A DNA stretch of 32,902 nucleotides from an uncultured Clostridia bacterium (lineage in GTDB: Bacteria; Bacillota; Clostridia; Christensenellales; Aristaeellaceae), in the NCBI GenBank assembly GCA_934621505.1, contig CAKTUU010000026.1:1-32902 (forward strand). Reading direction: 5' to 3'. Each line of letters opens with the position of its first letter. Positions within the stretch are counted from its first letter, which is position 1. Shown here piece after piece: positions 32,746 to 32,902 of this stretch. The translations under genes and the position numbers were made by a program. Below the pieces are notes generated by a model that ran no database searches, was not told the origin of the DNA, and was given only the letters and a program-made list of their open reading frames with translations.

Positions 32746-32902
32746 CTCTGGCGCTATCGGCTTGGACCCTTCCACGATAAACGGTGTAGGTTTGTCAAAC
32801 ATATTGGACAATGAACTCAATGGGGGAAAGCCAATGGAGGGGCCTCATGGGTAAGTTGTTGGAACGGGAATGATGAACGGCGAGCTGCTTTGCAAAGTCA
32901 TC

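Noticed and set aside
32746..32902. Possible start of another gene (MNGELLCKVI from 32873) and a minus-strand frame 32590-32820
   Set aside because: The plus frame has only about 10 codons before the window ends and a weak ribosome site; the minus frame mostly overlaps the membrane protein gene. Neither can be supported.
1..32902. tRNA, rRNA, CRISPR arrays, transposase or integrase genes
   Set aside because: None was recognised on either strand; no regularly spaced direct repeats beyond the paired hairpins were seen.

Overview
The window looks like chromosomal DNA from a gut-type Clostridia (Oscillospirales/Christensenellales-like). This is inferred from the GC-rich coding sequence (mid-50s % by eye), strong AAGGAGG ribosome sites, frequent TTG starts (parB, ftsH, ttcA-like, one hydrolase), an LplABC-type sugar importer with a membrane-bound AraC sensor, a VanW/G5 wall protein, and ECF sigma plus DUF4349. 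No 16S or marker tree was available, so the lineage is approximate.

Left edge (1-1730): a minus-strand parA-parB pair of the kind carried by integrative elements or plasmids. parB stops being ParB-like at position 63, inside its most conserved motif, where GTGCGCCC begins. That is what the 5' end of a group II intron looks like. Upstream of parA lie an imperfect palindrome and a ~156-bp hairpin-flanked repeat, a second copy of which lies at 21.3 kb.

1737-6865: a sugar-acid locus. A GntR/FCD regulator and an amidohydrolase-2 (lactonase-like) enzyme are read leftwards. A sugar-binding protein, a decapitated ABC permease and altronate dehydratase (uxaA) are read rightwards. The transporter ATPase and the N-terminal third of the permease are missing, so the importer appears deleted. 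Repeated AAGTTGTNTGATT sites flank the divergent promoters.

7074-21247: a large carbohydrate-use locus: an uncharacterised alpha/alpha-barrel hydrolase-like protein, a LacX-type epimerase, a convergent AraC sensor-regulator, two permeases and a lipoprotein of an oligosaccharide importer, GH43, a second copy of the uncharacterised hydrolase family, and GH2. None of the enzymes has a signal peptide, so the model is import of oligosaccharides by the ABC system, sensing outside the cell by the AraC protein, and breakdown in the cytosol. The substrate cannot be read from the sequence.

21254-32902: mostly housekeeping. A minus-strand operon ftsH-PHP phosphoesterase-VanW/G5 protein-TtcA-like protein is divergent from an ECF sigma factor and its probable DUF4349 membrane partner. 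An ABC-F ATPase and a large polytopic membrane protein (DUF6020-like) follow. No tRNA, rRNA, CRISPR array or transposase gene was recognised.
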